Positions 15,977-24,946 of a stretch of DNA of 64,000 nucleotides are shown here, piece after piece; positions within the stretch are counted from its first letter, which is position 1, and every line of letters starts with the position of its first letter. A program made the position numbers and the translations under genes. A model generated the notes under the pieces. It saw only the letters and a program-made list of their open reading frames with translations. It had not been told where the DNA came from and ran no database searches. Origin of the DNA: Bacteroidales bacterium (GTDB lineage: Bacteria > Bacteroidota > Bacteroidia > Bacteroidales > UBA932); assembly GCA_012522855.1 (NCBI GenBank), contig JAAYJQ010000029.1:1-64000 (forward strand), written 5' to 3'.

Positions 15977-18006
15977 TATTCTGCAATAGATACCTCAAAT
16001 CCTTTGAGGTCTGTCCAGCCGCCTGTGTTTGCTGCAGGATCTGTCTGGTGGTTGTTCCAAATGAGTGCGCGCAGGCGGAAGTAAAGATTGCCGTTCTCGA
16101 TGGCAGAAATACCGGTGAGAGGGAATATATACTTCTGGTAGGTATCGTCCGTTGCTTTGTCGTATACCTTTCTGGTTGTGCTGATTGAACCGGCGGTATT
16201 GTAGAAGTGGCACTGGAATGTAACCTCGCCTCTAGTGACTGTCTTTATGTCCGGAGCAGTGAACCAATTGATGGCGTCGGAAGAATATTCAAGCACCCAG
16301 TTGCCGGTTGCTGAGCGCGCTGCGCCAACTGCTCCCTCAACGCAGACCTTCACATCAGGAGTGACGTTCTTGACTGGAATCACCATCTGGAAGTAGTCGT
16401 TCTCGCCGAAGCCCTTTATCTGGATGCTTGGGTTGAAGATGTATGCAGTGACGTTAGAGCCATAAGCAGTAAGGTATGCTTCCGGGTTGCCGCTTGTAGC
16501 AAGTACCTTGTGCTCGTATGAAGGCTGAGCTGCGCCAACAGGATGTCGAGAAGCGTTGTCGTTTCCGCTCTGGCCGAAAGACCAGCTGTAGTTGTAGTCT
16601 GATGCCTCAACCTCTGCTGTCGTTGTGAGGCCGATTGCATAGAAGTTCCAGCCTACTGGAAGACCCTCAACTCCTCCTGCAGCTGCGCCGCTGGTCTTTG
16701 CAGATACGGTGATGTTGCCCTTGAACCGGCTTGAACCGCCACCGCCTGTGGTAATCTTCACTGTTGTTCCATGGTTCAATCTTATGTCTACGCAGACTCT
16801 GAGTCTGATATAGAGCTTACCGTTAACGTTTGATGGAAGATGGAACTTGACGTCGAATGCGCCTTCGACAGTGTTGGTGATGTTGTCCTTAGGGGCTACG
16901 TGATACTTGAAGGTATTGGAACCAACAGTCTCAGACAGTGCGCCTCCAGCTTCTGTCCAGGTGCTGCCGTCCACTGAGTATTCGCAGATGTAGTAGCCTG
17001 CGGAAGATCCGCTGCCGCCCATGCTTCCGGAGAAGTTGATTTCGTCTGCCTTCTTCAGATTCACGTCGCTCATTGTGAAGAGCCAATAGTCATCTACATA
17101 GAAACCCTTGATGTAGAGGTGACCCTGACCGCCGCCCCAACTGTTGATGGCTGTTGCAGTCTTGCCTGCTGCCTCCTGGACGGTGAGTACGCCCCTACCT
17201 TCGTCTGAATAGCAGATACCGCTATTGCCTACGCGAAGTGAAGAGTCCCACCATTCAGGGTGTCTGGCCATGAGTTCAGCCCTGTCGTCATTGGTTCCTT
17301 CGTGGTCGCAGAACTTCCATACGGCAAGGGTGACATCCACTGTAGTGGATGGCTCTTCCTTCTTGGCTACCGTTGTGGATACTGTGCCCACGGACTTGCC
17401 GTTAAGGGTGATTGCAAAGACAACCTCGCCGAATGCTGTAGGAGTGCCCCTGACAGGAATTCTTACGAGGCCGCTGCCGGACTCGAAGCTGTCGAATGTG
17501 CCGTTCTCGATGCTGAGGCCTGCTGCGCCTTCTCCGCTAACGGTTGCGGTGTAGCTTACAGACTCTTCGCCTGAAGCTCCGCTATAGGATACTGTAACGT
17601 ATGCGGTGCTTTCAACCTCTTGAGAGAGCGTTCCTTCGAATGCTACAGCACCATACTTGAAATTGCACTCGCCCTGAGATACGATCACGGGGAAGCGGCC
17701 GCCGTCGTGGATGAGGTAGAATACACCCTCGCGAGCTTCGCCGCTGTTGTATGCAACGTTGATGTTGTATTTCTGGAATGACTTGCCGTCGCCGATGCCC
17801 GATGCAGGGTCGAGGGTAATCCAGCTCTCTGTGCTTTCAGAAGACCACTCTCCGGATGCCTTGATGTAGTGAGTAAGGCTCTGAGCGGTGCCGTCACACG
17901 ACACAGCATCTGTGTCGCGCTGGAAGATTTTCTCCTCTTTCTGGCAGCCGGCCGCAAGGACCGATGCCAAAAGAAGCAATATAGAGTATTTGAAAATGTT
18001 TTTCAT
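15976..18006 (-). CDS. BACON-containing surface lipoprotein with two binding-type modules
   Basis: 676 residues from ATG 18006, chosen because MKNIFKYSILLLLASVLAAGC is a clear lipoprotein signal; a longer frame from 18039 overlaps susD and lacks one. A BACON-like domain (SGEWSSESTESWITLDPASG, about 45-110) and an Ig-like segment (110-205) are followed by two similar beta-sandwich modules. Each has a core of the type F-x-M ... Y-S-V/S-D-G-S-T/I-N-W and L-Y-I/F-R-L-R (about 215-400 and 480-676). This resembles carbohydrate-binding modules of SusE/F-position surface proteins. It lies 1 nt after susD, so it is probably the surface glycan- or polymer-binding protein of the locus. Confidence 0.75.
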   Translation of the reverse strand: MKNIFKYSILLLLASVLAAGCQKEEKIFQRDTDAVSCDGTAQSLTHYIKASGEWSSESTESWITLDPASGIGDGKSFQKYNINVAYNSGEAREGVFYLIHDGGRFPVIVSQGECNFKYGAVAFEGTLSQEVESTAYVTVSYSGASGEESVSYTATVSGEGAAGLSIENGTFDSFESGSGLVRIPVRGTPTAFGEVVFAITLNGKSVGTVSTTVAKKEEPSTTVDVTLAVWKFCDHEGTNDDRAELMARHPEWWDSSLRVGNSGICYSDEGRGVLTVQEAAGKTATAINSWGGGQGHLYIKGFYVDDYWLFTMSDVNLKKADEINFSGSMGGSGSSAGYYICEYSVDGSTWTEAGGALSETVGSNTFKYHVAPKDNITNTVEGAFDVKFHLPSNVNGKLYIRLRVCVDIRLNHGTTVKITTGGGGSSRFKGNITVSAKTSGAAAGGVEGLPVGWNFYAIGLTTTAEVEASDYNYSWSFGQSGNDNASRHPVGAAQPSYEHKVLATSGNPEAYLTAYGSNVTAYIFNPSIQIKGFGENDYFQMVIPVKNVTPDVKVCVEGAVGAARSATGNWVLEYSSDAINWFTAPDIKTVTRGEVTFQCHFYNTAGSISTTRKVYDKATDDTYQKYIFPLTGISAIENGNLYFRLRALIWNNHQTDPAANTGGWTDLKGFEVSIAE

Positions 18007-18007
18007 A

Positions 18008-19804
18008 TTACCAACCGTAGTTTTGTTTGAGATTCTCATTTACGATAATCGCCGAATTAGGAATCGGGTTGAGATATTTCTTACCTGACCAAGTGTAACC
18101 TGCAACCATTGCAGTGTTAGGGAGGATGTAGCCATAGTCACCTTCAGAGAGCCTGTGGCCGGCAGCTGCGTTGAGGTCGAGTACGGCGTATCCGGCCTTC
18201 TCCTTAACGGTCTTGGAAACGAAGGTTTCAGGCTTGCCGTCTCCGTTGAGGTCAAGAGGAGTTTCGATTGCGTCAATCCAAAGACCGGTCTTCTGCTTGA
18301 TGAGGAGCTCACCCATAGCCCAGCGGCGTATGTCGTGCTGGCGCAGATTTTCCATTGTGAACTCGCAGCCTCTTTCGCGGCGGACCTCAAGAATGAGAGG
18401 GTCTGTGACGCGGCCGAGGAAGTAATTCACCATGTAAGGATCTGCTGCAGTAGGGTAGATGCTCTTCACACCTGCTCTCTCTCTCACGAGCTTTACAGAT
18501 TCGTTCCAAACTGCTTCGGTGAGCTCTCCGAGCTCAGCCTTTGCCTCCGCATAGTTGAGGAGAACCTCTGCGTAGCGGATGACTGGAACGTCCGTAGCAG
18601 TCTTGTCGTTGATCTGGTCCATGATGTAGTCTGTGAGCCATTTGACTGGCTGATAGCCGGACTTTGCGTATACGAGGTCCGGCGCGCCCCATTTGGTGTT
18701 GCCGTCTTCGCGGGTGAAGCCGGGCGTGCGCATGGTCTGTGCCATACGAGCATCGCGGCCCTTGAACTCATCTATGAACTTGACTGAGTAGTAGTCAGGG
18801 TTTTTTGTGGTGAACGGTGTGCCGTCTGTCATGAGGTAGGTCATCACAAAGTCGCGGTTGAATGCGTGCTGTGCGTGCTGAGCATTGATCATGAGGTCGT
18901 TCACAGAGTAGCTGTCGTTGTTTACAACGAGGTCGAGGCTGTAGTCGCGAGCCCAGATGAACTCCTTCAGGCAATCACCGTCTCCGCAGGCGTCCCTGCT
19001 TGTGAACATGTTGCGGTAGTTGGTTGCGAGTGAGTAGGCCTTGGAATCCATAATCTCCTTGCAGGCCTTTACGCACTCCTGCAGGTACATCCGGCTTTCG
19101 TCGGCTGACCATCCCTGTCCTGTGGACGGATTGGCGTTGTGATACTTGCGGTATGTGCCCTCGTAGAGGCAGAATCGAGCCTTCATGGCAAGCGCAACGT
19201 ACTTGTTCACGTAGGATGCACGTGTCATGTACTTTGCGTCTGCAGAGCAGTTCTCACATGCATAATTGAGGTCTTCGAGCATCTTCTGGCAGACGAGTTC
19301 GCGGCTGTCGCGCGCCTTGTAGAGGTCTTCCTTGTTGTCCGGCTCAATCATGTGGTCGTACCAAGGAACGTCTCCGAAGGTGCGAACCTTGTCGAAGTAG
19401 AACATCGCGCGGAAGAAGCGTCCTACGCCCTCGTAATGGTTAAGGACTTTCTCGGGCGCATCTGCTTTGCGCATGTTTGCCAGGTAATAGTTAATTGAAC
19501 GGAGTCCGCTCCAGTTGCCTGCGCCCCATCCGCCGGCATCATCCGCATCGTAGTTGTCTGTGTAGAACAGATATGAACCGTCCCAGCCCTGAGCGTCGGA
19601 GTAGCGGTCGCCGTTCATGAAGGTCGTGTTCGCGGGAAGATAATCCTGAATCAGACCGTTTGTATAAATTTCAAGAGATTGCTCGCTGGTGAAGAAAAAC
19701 TCGCTCTCTATCTTGTTCGGGTTGCTCTTTTCGAGGAAGTCCGAGCAGGAAGCGGTTGCAAGTGCGCAGAGAGCAGCGGTAACTATGTAAATGTACTTTT
19801 TCAT
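18008..19804 (-). CDS. susD: SusD/RagB family nutrient-binding outer-membrane lipoprotein
   Basis: 598 residues. Signal peptide with lipobox ATASC (Cys20), then SDFLEKSNPNKIESEFFFTS, the N-terminal pattern of RagB/SusD. TPR-type helices follow, and near the C-terminus there is the SusD motif DPLILEVRRERGCEFTMENL (E-x-R-R-E/R-x-x-E-F). SusD forms the lid over SusC and captures ligand before import. It sits 18 nt downstream of susC and directly upstream of the binding lipoprotein, the standard order. The ligand is unknown; the neighbouring GDPD suggests a glycerophosphodiester-containing substrate. Confidence 0.95.
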   Translation of the reverse strand: MKKYIYIVTAALCALATASCSDFLEKSNPNKIESEFFFTSEQSLEIYTNGLIQDYLPANTTFMNGDRYSDAQGWDGSYLFYTDNYDADDAGGWGAGNWSGLRSINYYLANMRKADAPEKVLNHYEGVGRFFRAMFYFDKVRTFGDVPWYDHMIEPDNKEDLYKARDSRELVCQKMLEDLNYACENCSADAKYMTRASYVNKYVALAMKARFCLYEGTYRKYHNANPSTGQGWSADESRMYLQECVKACKEIMDSKAYSLATNYRNMFTSRDACGDGDCLKEFIWARDYSLDLVVNNDSYSVNDLMINAQHAQHAFNRDFVMTYLMTDGTPFTTKNPDYYSVKFIDEFKGRDARMAQTMRTPGFTREDGNTKWGAPDLVYAKSGYQPVKWLTDYIMDQINDKTATDVPVIRYAEVLLNYAEAKAELGELTEAVWNESVKLVRERAGVKSIYPTAADPYMVNYFLGRVTDPLILEVRRERGCEFTMENLRQHDIRRWAMGELLIKQKTGLWIDAIETPLDLNGDGKPETFVSKTVKEKAGYAVLDLNAAAGHRLSEGDYGYILPNTAMVAGYTWSGKKYLNPIPNSAIIVNENLKQNYGW

Positions 19805-19822
19805 ATTGAAGTCCTCCTAATG

Positions 19823-22800
19823 TTAGAATGTAAGGTTTACACCAAGAGTCGCTGTCTTGAACAGAGGGTAGGTGTTACCTTCCTGATAACCGGAAGTGTA
19901 GCTGTAGTCTGTATCGACTCCGAGTCCTTCAGGGTCTAGATTAGGACCCCATTTATGGAGAGGAGTGAGACAGAAGAGGTTCTCGCAGCTCAGATATACC
20001 TTGAGGCTGCTAATGTGCAGCGCGTCGCAGACCTTCTTGTTGAAGGTATAGTCGATCTGAAGGTTCTTCAGACGCAGATACGCAATGCTCTGCATGTAGC
20101 GGGTATTGGCGATCTGGAGGAGGCGGTTATTCGTGGAACCGTTGGACTGGTAAGTGGAAACACGTGGCCAGTATGCGGTGTCCGGGTTGAGAAGCTCGCT
20201 GCCATCTTCGCTGAGCTGTGCAACTGTAGGATTGCTGAGCTTGTGGATACTAGGAATGAAGTAGAAGAACGGCCGGCCGTATTTGCCCCAGAAGTAACCT
20301 GCATCTGAGCCGGGATACCAATCCTGCTTGCCGACGCCCTGGAAGAATGCACTGATTCCGAATCCGCTCCAGTTAGCGCTGAGGTTGATGCCGTAGCGGT
20401 AATGAGGAGTGCTGTCGCCGATGATGGAAAGGTCGCCGTGGTCGTCAAGCGTGAACTTGCCGTAGTCGATCTCATCGCTGCCATCGAGGTCTTTCACCTT
20501 CACTTCACCAGGGCGCTGAACTTTGTCTGAAGACTGGATGAAAGTCTGTTTTGCGTGGTTGTCGATATCCTCTTGATTAAGGAAGAGGCCTTCAACGGTG
20601 TAGCCCCAGATGTCGCCGATGTGCTGACCCTCGTAATAAGCGTAGTTCTTCTTGATGAGGTTACCAAGAGATGTTACGATCTGGTTGCTGGAGTTGCCCT
20701 TGTACGAGGTGATGTAGCTGTTGCTGTCCCAGAGGGTCCCCTTGATGCTGTAGTTGAATGGCTTGTCTGCAAGGTTGAAAGAATCGCGCCACTGCAGGGA
20801 GATTTCCCAACCGAGGGTCTCCATGCTGGCGTTGTTGCCTCTAGGAGCTGAAGCTCCGTATACAGCGGGAAGCGTTTCACTTACGGTGAACATGTCTGTG
20901 GTTTCGCGGATGTAGTAGTCTCCAGTGAAGGAGAGGCGGCTGTTGAAGAAGTCGAGGTCGAGACCTGCATCATATGTGGTGGCAGTTTCCCAAGTGAGAG
21001 ACTTTGGCACTACGCCTGCGACTGTTGTGGTGGTAGGGAGGTTCCCGCCAAGAACAACAGCGCTTGATGTTGTGAGTGCCATCTCTGATGTATAGAGGTA
21101 AGGGTTTACGTTACCGTTACCCATTGAACCTGCGGATATGCGGATCTTACCGTTAGAGAGGATTGGTTCTGCCCACTGCATGAATGATTCGTCCGAGAAT
21201 CTCCATGCGACGGATGCTGATGGGAACAATCCCCAGCGGCTGTAGGATGGGAACTTGGAAGAACCGTCGTAACGTCCGCTTATCTCTGCGAGATATCTGC
21301 CCTTGAAGGAGTAGTTCAGGCGATAGAATGCACCCATGTATGCCCATTCGTAGCCTCCGGATGTGATTTCCGGAACACCGTTCATGAGATTGAACGAGAG
21401 TTTGTCGTAGGTGGTGAAACCGGTGCGCGCCATTCTACGTGTGGTGTAGTTATTCCACTCGACGTTGTAACCTCCGAGCAGTGTGAGATTATGATTCTTA
21501 CCGAGCTCCGGAGTGAATGTGAGGTATGCGTTAACGGCCTGGTATCTGGTGTCGTATCTTACTTCCGTCATGCCGGAAGTTGCCTGTGAGCCTTCTTCAA
21601 CGAACACACCAGGTGCCTTTGAGTAGGTTGTCGGGATGTGGTGGATGGTAAGATTTGTTCTTCCAGTGTAGTTGAAGGAATAATCTGCCTGGAACTTGAG
21701 AACATCCTTGATGATGTCGATGTCGGCATTGATTTTCTCTCTTAAGAGGAGGGAATTGGATTCCATTCTGTTCTTGCCTTCAACATATGATGCGTAACCT
21801 GTCATGGCTGCGGCCGGAGTCCAGCTGCCGTCTAGGTTGGTGAGCGGAGCCATAGGCTGAGCGCAGTGCTGGAGGTAGCGCTGAGCAGAGTTGCCTGATG
21901 GAGTGCGTGGCTGGAGTGAAGTGTAAACTCCGAATGAGAGGTTGTTGGTGAGATGGAACCAAGGGCGGATACTCAATGATCCTTTAGCACGGAGGTCGTA
22001 CTTCTTGTAGTTCTCGTTACCTACATTGTATATACCCTCGGAATCATAATAGCGGCCTGAGATATAGTAGTCTGCATGCTCGTTGCCACCGCTGGCGGAA
22101 ACGTTGTGTTCCGTGCTGAAGTGGTAAGGCTTGTAGAAGAGGTTCAGCCAATCGGTGTTGTCGTAGTAGGCATAACCGAAGCCGCTTACTGCGTTACTTG
22201 CCTCTACCTTTGCCAGTGAAGGGTCTGCGTTGCGACGGATGATTTCGTTGTATATGCCCTCTGAATATGGAGCCTTGCTGTCGATGTGGTTGAGCAGGGC
22301 CTTGGAGCCGTTGTAGTAGTTGTTGTAGCAGGTCTTCCACCAGTCGAGCCACTCCACTGAATCTGTAATGTTGTCGTAGATGACGGTACGGCGGTTGATG
22401 CTGGTTGCACCGTTGTAGTTGATTACCGGGCTGCCTTTCTTGGCCTTCTTTGTAGTCACGAGAATCACGCCGAATGCACCGCGTGCACCGTAGACTGCAG
22501 TTGAGGATGCGTCCTTGAGGACGGATACGCTCTCCACATCCTGAGGGTTGATGGTGTTCATATCACCCTCAACACCATCAATGAGCACGAGGGTGGAACC
22601 GCCGGCGCCGATTGAGGTTTCGCCGCGAACGTTGTAGGAAGCGTTGCGAGAAGGTTTACCGTCGGTGAAGGAAATGTTCAAGCCGGCGATCACGCCCTGG
22701 AGTGAACGTGCAAGGTTGCCGTTAGGGCGGCCTGCAATCACTTTGCTGTCTACTTGGTCGACTGCGCCGACGAGGTTACGCTTCTTCATCGTTGCATAGC

Positions 22801-23143
22801 CGACTACGACTGCATCGTCGAGGATGCTGTTTTCGTCGTCAAGAACGATTTTGTAAGGAGAAGGTTCGTTACCCGTGAGATTGATCTCGACGTCCTTGTA
22901 TCCCATGGAGGATACAACGATCGTGGTCGGGAACTTAACATCCTTCATCTCGTAATTTCCGGAAAGATCTGTGATGAATCCGGTGGAAGTTCCTTTGATT
23001 ACAAGGGAGGCGCCGATGAGGCCTTCTCCGTTGGAATCAACTACCGAACCCGTGAGAGTACGGATCACAGTCTGCGCGTAAGCCTGAGATCCGCAAAGGA
23101 TCGCGGCCGCCAGCAGAACTGCTGAAAAGAATTTCTTTAGCAT
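19823..23143 (-). CDS. susC: SusC/RagA family TonB-linked outer-membrane transporter
   Basis: 1106 residues with a Sec signal peptide (cleaved after SQAYA). An N-terminal carboxypeptidase-regulatory-like domain (about 28-108: LTGSVVDSNGEGLIGASLVI) is followed by a TonB-box-like stretch (DAVVVGYATMKKRNLVGAV), a plug domain with the SusC signature VESVSVLKDASSTAVYGARG, and a large beta-barrel ending in hydrophobic LGVNLTF. It imports the ligand into the periplasm with TonB-ExbBD energy. First gene of the five-gene locus. No regulator is adjacent, and the end of an IS remnant lies only 24 bp upstream of its start codon, so its native promoter may have been displaced. Confidence 0.95.
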   Translation of the reverse strand: MLKKFFSAVLLAAAILCGSQAYAQTVIRTLTGSVVDSNGEGLIGASLVIKGTSTGFITDLSGNYEMKDVKFPTTIVVSSMGYKDVEINLTGNEPSPYKIVLDDENSILDDAVVVGYATMKKRNLVGAVDQVDSKVIAGRPNGNLARSLQGVIAGLNISFTDGKPSRNASYNVRGETSIGAGGSTLVLIDGVEGDMNTINPQDVESVSVLKDASSTAVYGARGAFGVILVTTKKAKKGSPVINYNGATSINRRTVIYDNITDSVEWLDWWKTCYNNYYNGSKALLNHIDSKAPYSEGIYNEIIRRNADPSLAKVEASNAVSGFGYAYYDNTDWLNLFYKPYHFSTEHNVSASGGNEHADYYISGRYYDSEGIYNVGNENYKKYDLRAKGSLSIRPWFHLTNNLSFGVYTSLQPRTPSGNSAQRYLQHCAQPMAPLTNLDGSWTPAAAMTGYASYVEGKNRMESNSLLLREKINADIDIIKDVLKFQADYSFNYTGRTNLTIHHIPTTYSKAPGVFVEEGSQATSGMTEVRYDTRYQAVNAYLTFTPELGKNHNLTLLGGYNVEWNNYTTRRMARTGFTTYDKLSFNLMNGVPEITSGGYEWAYMGAFYRLNYSFKGRYLAEISGRYDGSSKFPSYSRWGLFPSASVAWRFSDESFMQWAEPILSNGKIRISAGSMGNGNVNPYLYTSEMALTTSSAVVLGGNLPTTTTVAGVVPKSLTWETATTYDAGLDLDFFNSRLSFTGDYYIRETTDMFTVSETLPAVYGASAPRGNNASMETLGWEISLQWRDSFNLADKPFNYSIKGTLWDSNSYITSYKGNSSNQIVTSLGNLIKKNYAYYEGQHIGDIWGYTVEGLFLNQEDIDNHAKQTFIQSSDKVQRPGEVKVKDLDGSDEIDYGKFTLDDHGDLSIIGDSTPHYRYGINLSANWSGFGISAFFQGVGKQDWYPGSDAGYFWGKYGRPFFYFIPSIHKLSNPTVAQLSEDGSELLNPDTAYWPRVSTYQSNGSTNNRLLQIANTRYMQSIAYLRLKNLQIDYTFNKKVCDALHISSLKVYLSCENLFCLTPLHKWGPNLDPEGLGVDTDYSYTSGYQEGNTYPLFKTATLGVNLTF

Positions 23144-23167
23144 GATTAGTCATTAAATCTGATAAAA

Positions 23168-23811
23168 CAATAATTCGTTAAAATTTAATATTTCTGTAAT
23201 TTTCAAATACTTACAACAACAAGAGCCCGCACTGGAGCGCTCGAAGGCACCTCCCGGACGGCATAGAACAAAACTGAAAAGAGTGTTAAAAAGGATGAAA
23301 ATCAAGCCCCTTGCCCAGCTCGGAGAGTTGATAGCGGCAGCCCTCAAGAGCCAAACAAATTTAAGCGAATCTTTTCCAACCTTCTTCATCGAAACCATGG
23401 AACTTACGCTCACACATATAGGACGGTTTGACTTCACCCGGATGGCGAGATTCGGGCGCTCGTGCGAAAGCAGGATCCATCAGAACTTCAAGAAAGCCTT
23501 TGACTGGTTGTCTTTCAACAAGTCCTTTCCGGAATTGATGAAGGGACATCGCATTGCAATAGCCATCGATCCTTGCTACATCCCGAAGTCCGGGAAGAAG
23601 CGTCAGACACGCAAGGTCTTCATCTCCACCGACACCTCGATGTCCACCGGAGATATCTTCAACATCTACAGAATCCGCTTCCGGCCGGAGCGATTTATTG
23701 CATTGTCCGGAAAAACACCGAACATGCGATTAAATAACACTGATTTCAAAGAACTTCTATTCCACAGCGTCCGCGCCGTGGCGTAACCCTTATAAAATTA
23801 ACGAACTATTG
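23168..23811 (+). mobile_element. Internally deleted insertion sequence with terminal inverted repeats
   Basis: Left end CAATAATTCGTTAAAATT (23168-23185) is an imperfect inverted repeat of the right end AAAATTAACGAACTATTG (23794-23811), 15 of 18 matches. The 644-bp interval contains the 5' and 3' parts of a DDE transposase but not the centre. A second copy of the right-end region lies at 24855-24946. It is non-autonomous. Family uncertain; the transposase resembles a Bacteroidetes IS4-like group. Confidence 0.75.
23295..23786 (+). pseudogene. Transposase with internal deletion
   Basis: Frame from ATG 23295 (a GTG 4 codons earlier is also open). The N-terminal part is well kept (MKIKPLAQLGELIAAALKSQ; FTRMARFGRSCESRIHQNFK) up to the first catalytic region IAIAIDPCYIPKSGKK. 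It then jumps directly to a segment KVFISTDTSMSTGDIFNIYRIRFRPERF that belongs near the C-terminus in full-length relatives. The central DDE core is missing, so the protein cannot be an active transposase. The remaining frame (SGKTPNMRLNNTDFKELLF) runs to TAA 23784-23786. Confidence 0.75.
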
Positions 23812-24236
23812 AAGTGAAGCTGCAGTGGAAACATTTGCTAAAGTCCTTGAAAATCAGCAATTTTAAAAGAAAAGTCCACCGCGAATTTCTCGGGTTGTGA
23901 TTTCCAAAGAGAAAACTCTTAAACTTATCAAGAGCTACATGTGCGTTTGTGAGTGATACGATGAGAACTTGCAGCATTATTGATAAAGATACAAAAATAA
24001 TTCGGTTCCTGCATTCTCCGACCAGAAAATCTTGACAATTTACCTGTTTGTCGGAAGTGAACAACACTACACGAGACTCAAGGAAAGTCGTAAGTTCGCG
24101 AAAGAGTACTTGCCGGATTAGTCTAGATACGATGAAGTATGTTTATCACAAGTCCAACTTGCCGACAACTTGATTTTTGATTATATGCAAGCATCGCGCG
24201 TGCATCGGCAGTGTTTCACCATTGGGGATACGATCT
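23812..24236. other. Non-coding or degenerate stretch
   Basis: About 425 bp between the IS remnant and repeat B. I see only short frames with no family resemblance on either strand, several stop codons in all frames, and no RNA-like structure that I would defend. Probably decayed sequence. Confidence 0.5.
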
Positions 24237-24330
24237 CCCTTCTTTCTACCGTCCGAAAGACAGGAATATTTTGCGAGAACCAAGCCGTCCCGGTCATACT
24301 GCAGCCCGCTCAAGGAATGAATATTCTGCA

Positions 24331-24400
24331 CACCTTCTCGCACCTTCTCGCACCTTCACACACCCTCACACACCCTCACACACCTTCACACACCTTCATA
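24331..24400. repeat. Seven tandem 10-bp units
   Basis: Exactly seven consecutive 10-mers: CACCTTCTCG twice, CACCTTCACA, CACCCTCACA twice, CACCTTCACA, CACCTTCATA. There are no spacers, so it is a microsatellite/minisatellite-type array, not a CRISPR. It is absent from repeat copy A and could vary in unit number. Confidence 0.9.
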
Positions 24401-24602
24401 GGCGGGCGGGTTCCCGGAGCGGTAATGGAACTACTTTCACACAGGGTTTTGCAGGTGATCCGAGAATTGTTCGATACAGATATGTTTCTGCTCGCACGGA
24501 ATAATCGTAAGGAGCGCCCATCGGATTGGAAAGGAAGGCCGCCTGTTCGCTGAAATTTACAAAAGTCGGGCACGCTGATCGGTCCTACAGTGTGGTACAA
24601 GG

Positions 24603-24817
24603 TCACCTTGCGTGTAGGATGGGCCCGAAATCAAGGCAGCTTTGCACGCGAACCGGCCCCTCAGAGGTCTCTATCGGGGTTTCGCGTTCCCCTGATTTGT
24701 AAAATTCTCACCAGAAAGCGTCAGCGCCGCGCGCCCGGCTCCCGTCCGGTGCCTTGGAATTGGAATCCGCTCCGCGGCCGGCTTCGTGCCGGTTCGACCA
24801 AAATCCTGCTGACAAGG
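24603..24817. mobile_element. 215-bp insertion with 6-bp target duplication
   Basis: Copy A reads GTGGTACAAGGCCACAAG without interruption (13315-13332). Here the sequence leaves after ACAAGG (24597-24602) and resumes at a second ACAAGG (24812-24817) followed by CCACAAG. The inserted segment is G+C-rich, holds no convincing gene and lacks clear terminal inverted repeats. It is consistent with a small non-autonomous element. Confidence 0.6.
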
Positions 24818-24854
24818 CCACAAGATCGATTGATTGCAATGTCCGGGAGCGCCC

Positions 24855-24946
24855 GAACAAGCGGTTAACCAACACTGATTTCAAAGAATTCTAATTCTAC
24901 GGTGTTCCTCCCGTGGCGTTACTTTTATAAATTTGACGAACTATTA
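24855..24946. mobile_element. Second copy of the IS right end
   Basis: Sequence from CGAACAAGCGGTTAACCAAC through CACTGATTTCAAAGAA to AAATTTGACGAACTATTA parallels 23719-23811 (CACTGATTTCAAAGAA ... AAAATTAACGAACTATTG). Only the terminal ~90 bp are present, so this is a solo IS end. The stop codon of the neighbouring membrane-protein gene falls inside it. Confidence 0.65.

Larger units (their letters stand above)
24237..24848. repeat. Repeat B (equivalent of the abiE flanks, without abiE)
   Basis: The left part (24237-24276) matches 11358-11396; the right part (24486-24602 plus 24812-24848) matches 13210-13348. Between the two parts there is about 210 bp here but 1.8 kb with the AbiE pair in copy A, so B approximates the locus without the cassette. 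It contains the 10-bp tandem array at 24331-24400 and is split by a 215-bp insertion. Confidence 0.75.

Noticed and set aside
24331..24400. CRISPR array
   Set aside because: Repeats are 10 bp, contiguous and without spacers, and no cas genes are present.
24720..24815. tRNA-like string (GCCGGTTCGACC near 24789-24800)
   Set aside because: No matching acceptor, D- or anticodon-stem could be formed around it; the T-arm itself does not pair. It lies inside the 215-bp insertion.
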